6,256 bases of DNA from Lachnospiraceae bacterium. GTDB lineage: Bacteria > Bacillota_A > Clostridia > Lachnospirales > Lachnospiraceae. The DNA lies in assembly GCA_017960415.1 (NCBI GenBank), contig JAGCZE010000386.1, forward strand, positions 1 through 6,256, given 5' to 3'. Position numbers and translations under genes: made by a program. The notes beneath the pieces were generated by a model. It had not been told where the DNA came from. It made no database searches and saw nothing but the letters and a program-made list of their open reading frames with translations. Of this stretch, positions 5,901-6,256 are shown in pieces; within the stretch, counting starts at the first letter, position 1, and each line of letters starts with the position of its first letter.

Positions 5901-6256
5901 CTCTCGGAGCTGGCCGACAACGATAAGAGTCTTTTCTCAGGTGTCAATAAAGCCTTTGCCATAATGATGCCCGAAAACCTTAGAGAGATGGATCCGAATA
6001 AGCCTGTTGAAGTTCCTGTATTTGCCCACGGCAACAAGGTGGATAAATTCTCGCCCGAAGCGGTTCAAAAGGCTGAGCTGGACGAGAAGATACAGAAAAA
6101 ACAGGACGAGATGCTTAAAGACTTCAGGGAGGAATTAAGGATCGCAAAGTCGGAAAGATCGCTTAACGATACCGAACTGCTCAAGAAAGTTACGTATTAT
6201 GCAAATGTATTTAAGGAGAAGGTCGACGAAGGAACGAGCATATTCCACAAGGCATC
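2925..6256 (+). CDS. Giant protein with two tandem atypical (PI3/4-kinase/HipA-like) kinase domains, 3' end outside window
   Basis: One unbroken frame of 1110 complete codons runs off the right edge. The ATG start is supported by GGAGGA ending four bases before it. Residues 5-19 are an Asn/Glu/Gly-rich tract, and about 20-165 look helical with no recognised domain. Two related domains follow, at about 172-554 and 663-996. Each carries a catalytic-loop-like motif (D415-R-H...N420; D879-R-N...N884) and a metal-binding DFG-like motif (IDNDMSFG with D441; IDNDNSFG with D903). The layout recalls the DRHxxN...IDFG pattern of PI3/4-kinases and the related actin-fragmin and HipA kinases. A lysine-rich linker (about 570-655) joins the copies. 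After copy 2 comes a charged, probably coiled-coil helix (about 1030-1075). No signal peptide or membrane segment is seen. Protein or lipid phosphorylation is inferred; a non-kinase activity such as AMPylation is possible in this fold. The phosphotransferase-like assignment is fairly sure, the substrate is unknown, and I know no named gene for it. Confidence 0.5.
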   Translation, partial: MPRKNGNENNGNENDINNGTNEVYVTELQKKYMDISRRIDETASGTGKAGKYEDFARWIWAIDQLSEDFYRPDENGNLPVMDEISLNAFKDTYRRALEECDRVIFGNGDPAMKEIANEVRKVLVQDSVAFDSIEFNKDKPLTLDDIIGLGKTITADFGDQQVVSQSGQLSTRIPVKVDGAEGGDLDGYFTASTYVNPEEDKKNLLMSLSTKYPGLTPLFLEVAKMSDREMVNAGLLGLTLSEAVKKGRFGGPNPNDYPTAKKFAEAYVTTLLTDILPLQERQQVVNDKDFLKGFLEFSQEYNKLYRNNRVYINDSNHYLATKEGCNVDKRNCAMSAVSTLLGKKGLVAEAKPMIAVINGVPTAGTFMTKAFDHNLNDLDDKNPMLTADKEAYNNPAVFDDIAAMQAIDFVCGNLDRHSGNYMTRFGMVDGKLKLTGITLIDNDMSFGSNVPKKGQENKWGSRFILPEDMCAIGEETANRIMALTQEQLSMTLRGYGLSKDEIEAAWKRTEILQEAITKGKEFYKKNNIPVGEIRPQMLRVIPEKDWCKYDLDSLSPGRIRNVQKINQFYMMKSMKLQTINAYKSNKKKEADKIRDQKLRKEILGEPVPKNKKIEPLLGKPVGTGIKYTLQKTDILGIDNPEHIRLEMPGDQVFRKMAGNNNSRFPISYTGSDGRPVEGFFTAAASVNGKAQLRQLFENAISAQQGENGNPEYAEAFRRTYEYLSSGADKDRYSFSDYDLKKLGYDNETALRLRSDRVFHRIYSKLLFDAHMLPEKLKSNYIDTGADRNGTIEKRNVAMSKVGELLGTPNVLAHATTMQIKVGDKITEGVFMDRAPGIDINAIRPGDEFAKHTATAFDGSPALKDLADIQLLDYICFNHDRNVSNLLLKLSEDKTKVIGITGIDNDNSFGTIRLAPDKRHFMEPTLDSITVASERMAEKIRVMTTNGLVHTLEGQGLTKKEIYAAVDRFSVVKERIESGQIRVVKDEEWENMKLSELADNDKSLFSGVNKAFAIMMPENLREMDPNKPVEVPVFAHGNKVDKFSPEAVQKAELDEKIQKKQDEMLKDFREELRIAKSERSLNDTELLKKVTYYANVFKEKVDEGTSIFHKA
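3438..4586 (+). other. Kinase-like domain, copy 1
   Basis: Residues 172-554 of the large protein. In order: an N-lobe-like strand pair RIPVKVDG (172-179) and GYFTAS (187-192); the helix K329-R-N-C-A-M-S...LLG; a strand AGTFMTKAF; the catalytic loop DFVCGNLDRHSGNYM with D415, R416, H417 and N420; and IDNDMSFG with D441. By analogy with PI3/4-kinases, D415 would be the catalytic Asp, and N420 and D441 the Mg ligands. A helical C-lobe follows (ALTQEQL...GYGLSKDEIEAAW), then LRVIPEKDW (538-546). All the key residues are present, so this copy is predicted active. It has about 27 extra residues between GYFTAS and K329 compared with copy 2. Domain edges are approximate and taken from where the two copies stop matching. 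Confidence 0.5.
4911..5912 (+). other. Kinase-like domain, copy 2 (DRH changed to DRN)
   Basis: Residues 663-996 of the large protein, matching copy 1 in order. Corresponding parts are RFPISYTG (663-670); GFFTAA (678-683); K793-R-N-V-A-M-S...LLG; the strand TEGVFMDRA; DYICFNHDRNVSNLL with D879, R880, N881 and N884; IDNDNSFG with D903; a C-lobe with GQGLTKKEIYAA; and IRVVKDEEW ending at W988. The offset between copies is exactly 464 residues at both the KRN helix and the catalytic Asp. The presumed catalytic Asp and both metal ligands are kept, but the His of DRH is Asn. Activity is therefore plausible but possibly altered. Codons differ widely from copy 1 even where residues agree, so the duplication is old. 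Confidence 0.5.

Noticed and set aside
3576..6037. Several minus-strand open frames of 60-100 codons opposite the double-kinase gene
   Set aside because: They lie wholly opposite a long frame with clear protein motifs and have no recognisable products; they are antisense shadows.

Overview
The window looks like chromosomal DNA of a low-to-moderate GC Gram-positive bacterium. The signs are strong purine-rich Shine-Dalgarno sites (AAGGAG, GGAGGA), a textbook sigma-A promoter (TTGACA, 17 bp, TATAAT), and free use of AGA, AGG and ATA codons. Clostridia, and within them a rumen or gut Lachnospiraceae, is my best guess. It rests on overall style and not on a marker gene.

Layout. (1) From the left edge to 2180 is the 3' part of a long plus-strand gene for an unrecognised, helix-rich, charged protein with a lysine-rich tail. 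Its frame is open to the window edge. (2) Three bases later and convergent to it is a minus-strand RimJ/RimL-type GNAT acetyltransferase (2184-2720). (3) Positions 2721-2924 form a compact divergent control region. It holds a consensus promoter for the acetyltransferase, one or two candidate plus-strand promoters, a 26-bp-period direct repeat lying on the acetyltransferase -10 box, a dyad lying on one plus-strand -10, and a short hairpin just before the next ribosome binding site. (4) From 2925 to the right edge and beyond is one uninterrupted reading frame of at least 1110 codons.

The large frame is the main point of interest. It holds two diverged copies of a domain with the catalytic signature of atypical, PI3/4-kinase/actin-fragmin-kinase/HipA-like phosphotransferases. 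Copy 1 has GNLDRHSGN followed 26 residues on by IDNDMSFG. Copy 2 has FNHDRNVSN followed 24 residues on by IDNDNSFG. The copies match over most of their length, including an N-terminal K-R-N-x-A-M-S helix 86 residues before the catalytic Asp in both. No signal peptide or membrane segment is visible, so the protein is probably cytosolic unless exported by a non-classical route.

How the genes work together is not established. The divergent acetyltransferase and double-kinase genes share one short control region with related sequence elements, so co-regulation of two protein- or small-molecule-modifying enzymes is a reasonable inference. No tRNA, rRNA, CRISPR array or mobile element was seen.

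[Form note: the original answer gave no confidence values; every feature confidence of 0.5 is a placeholder required by the schema, not an estimate.]
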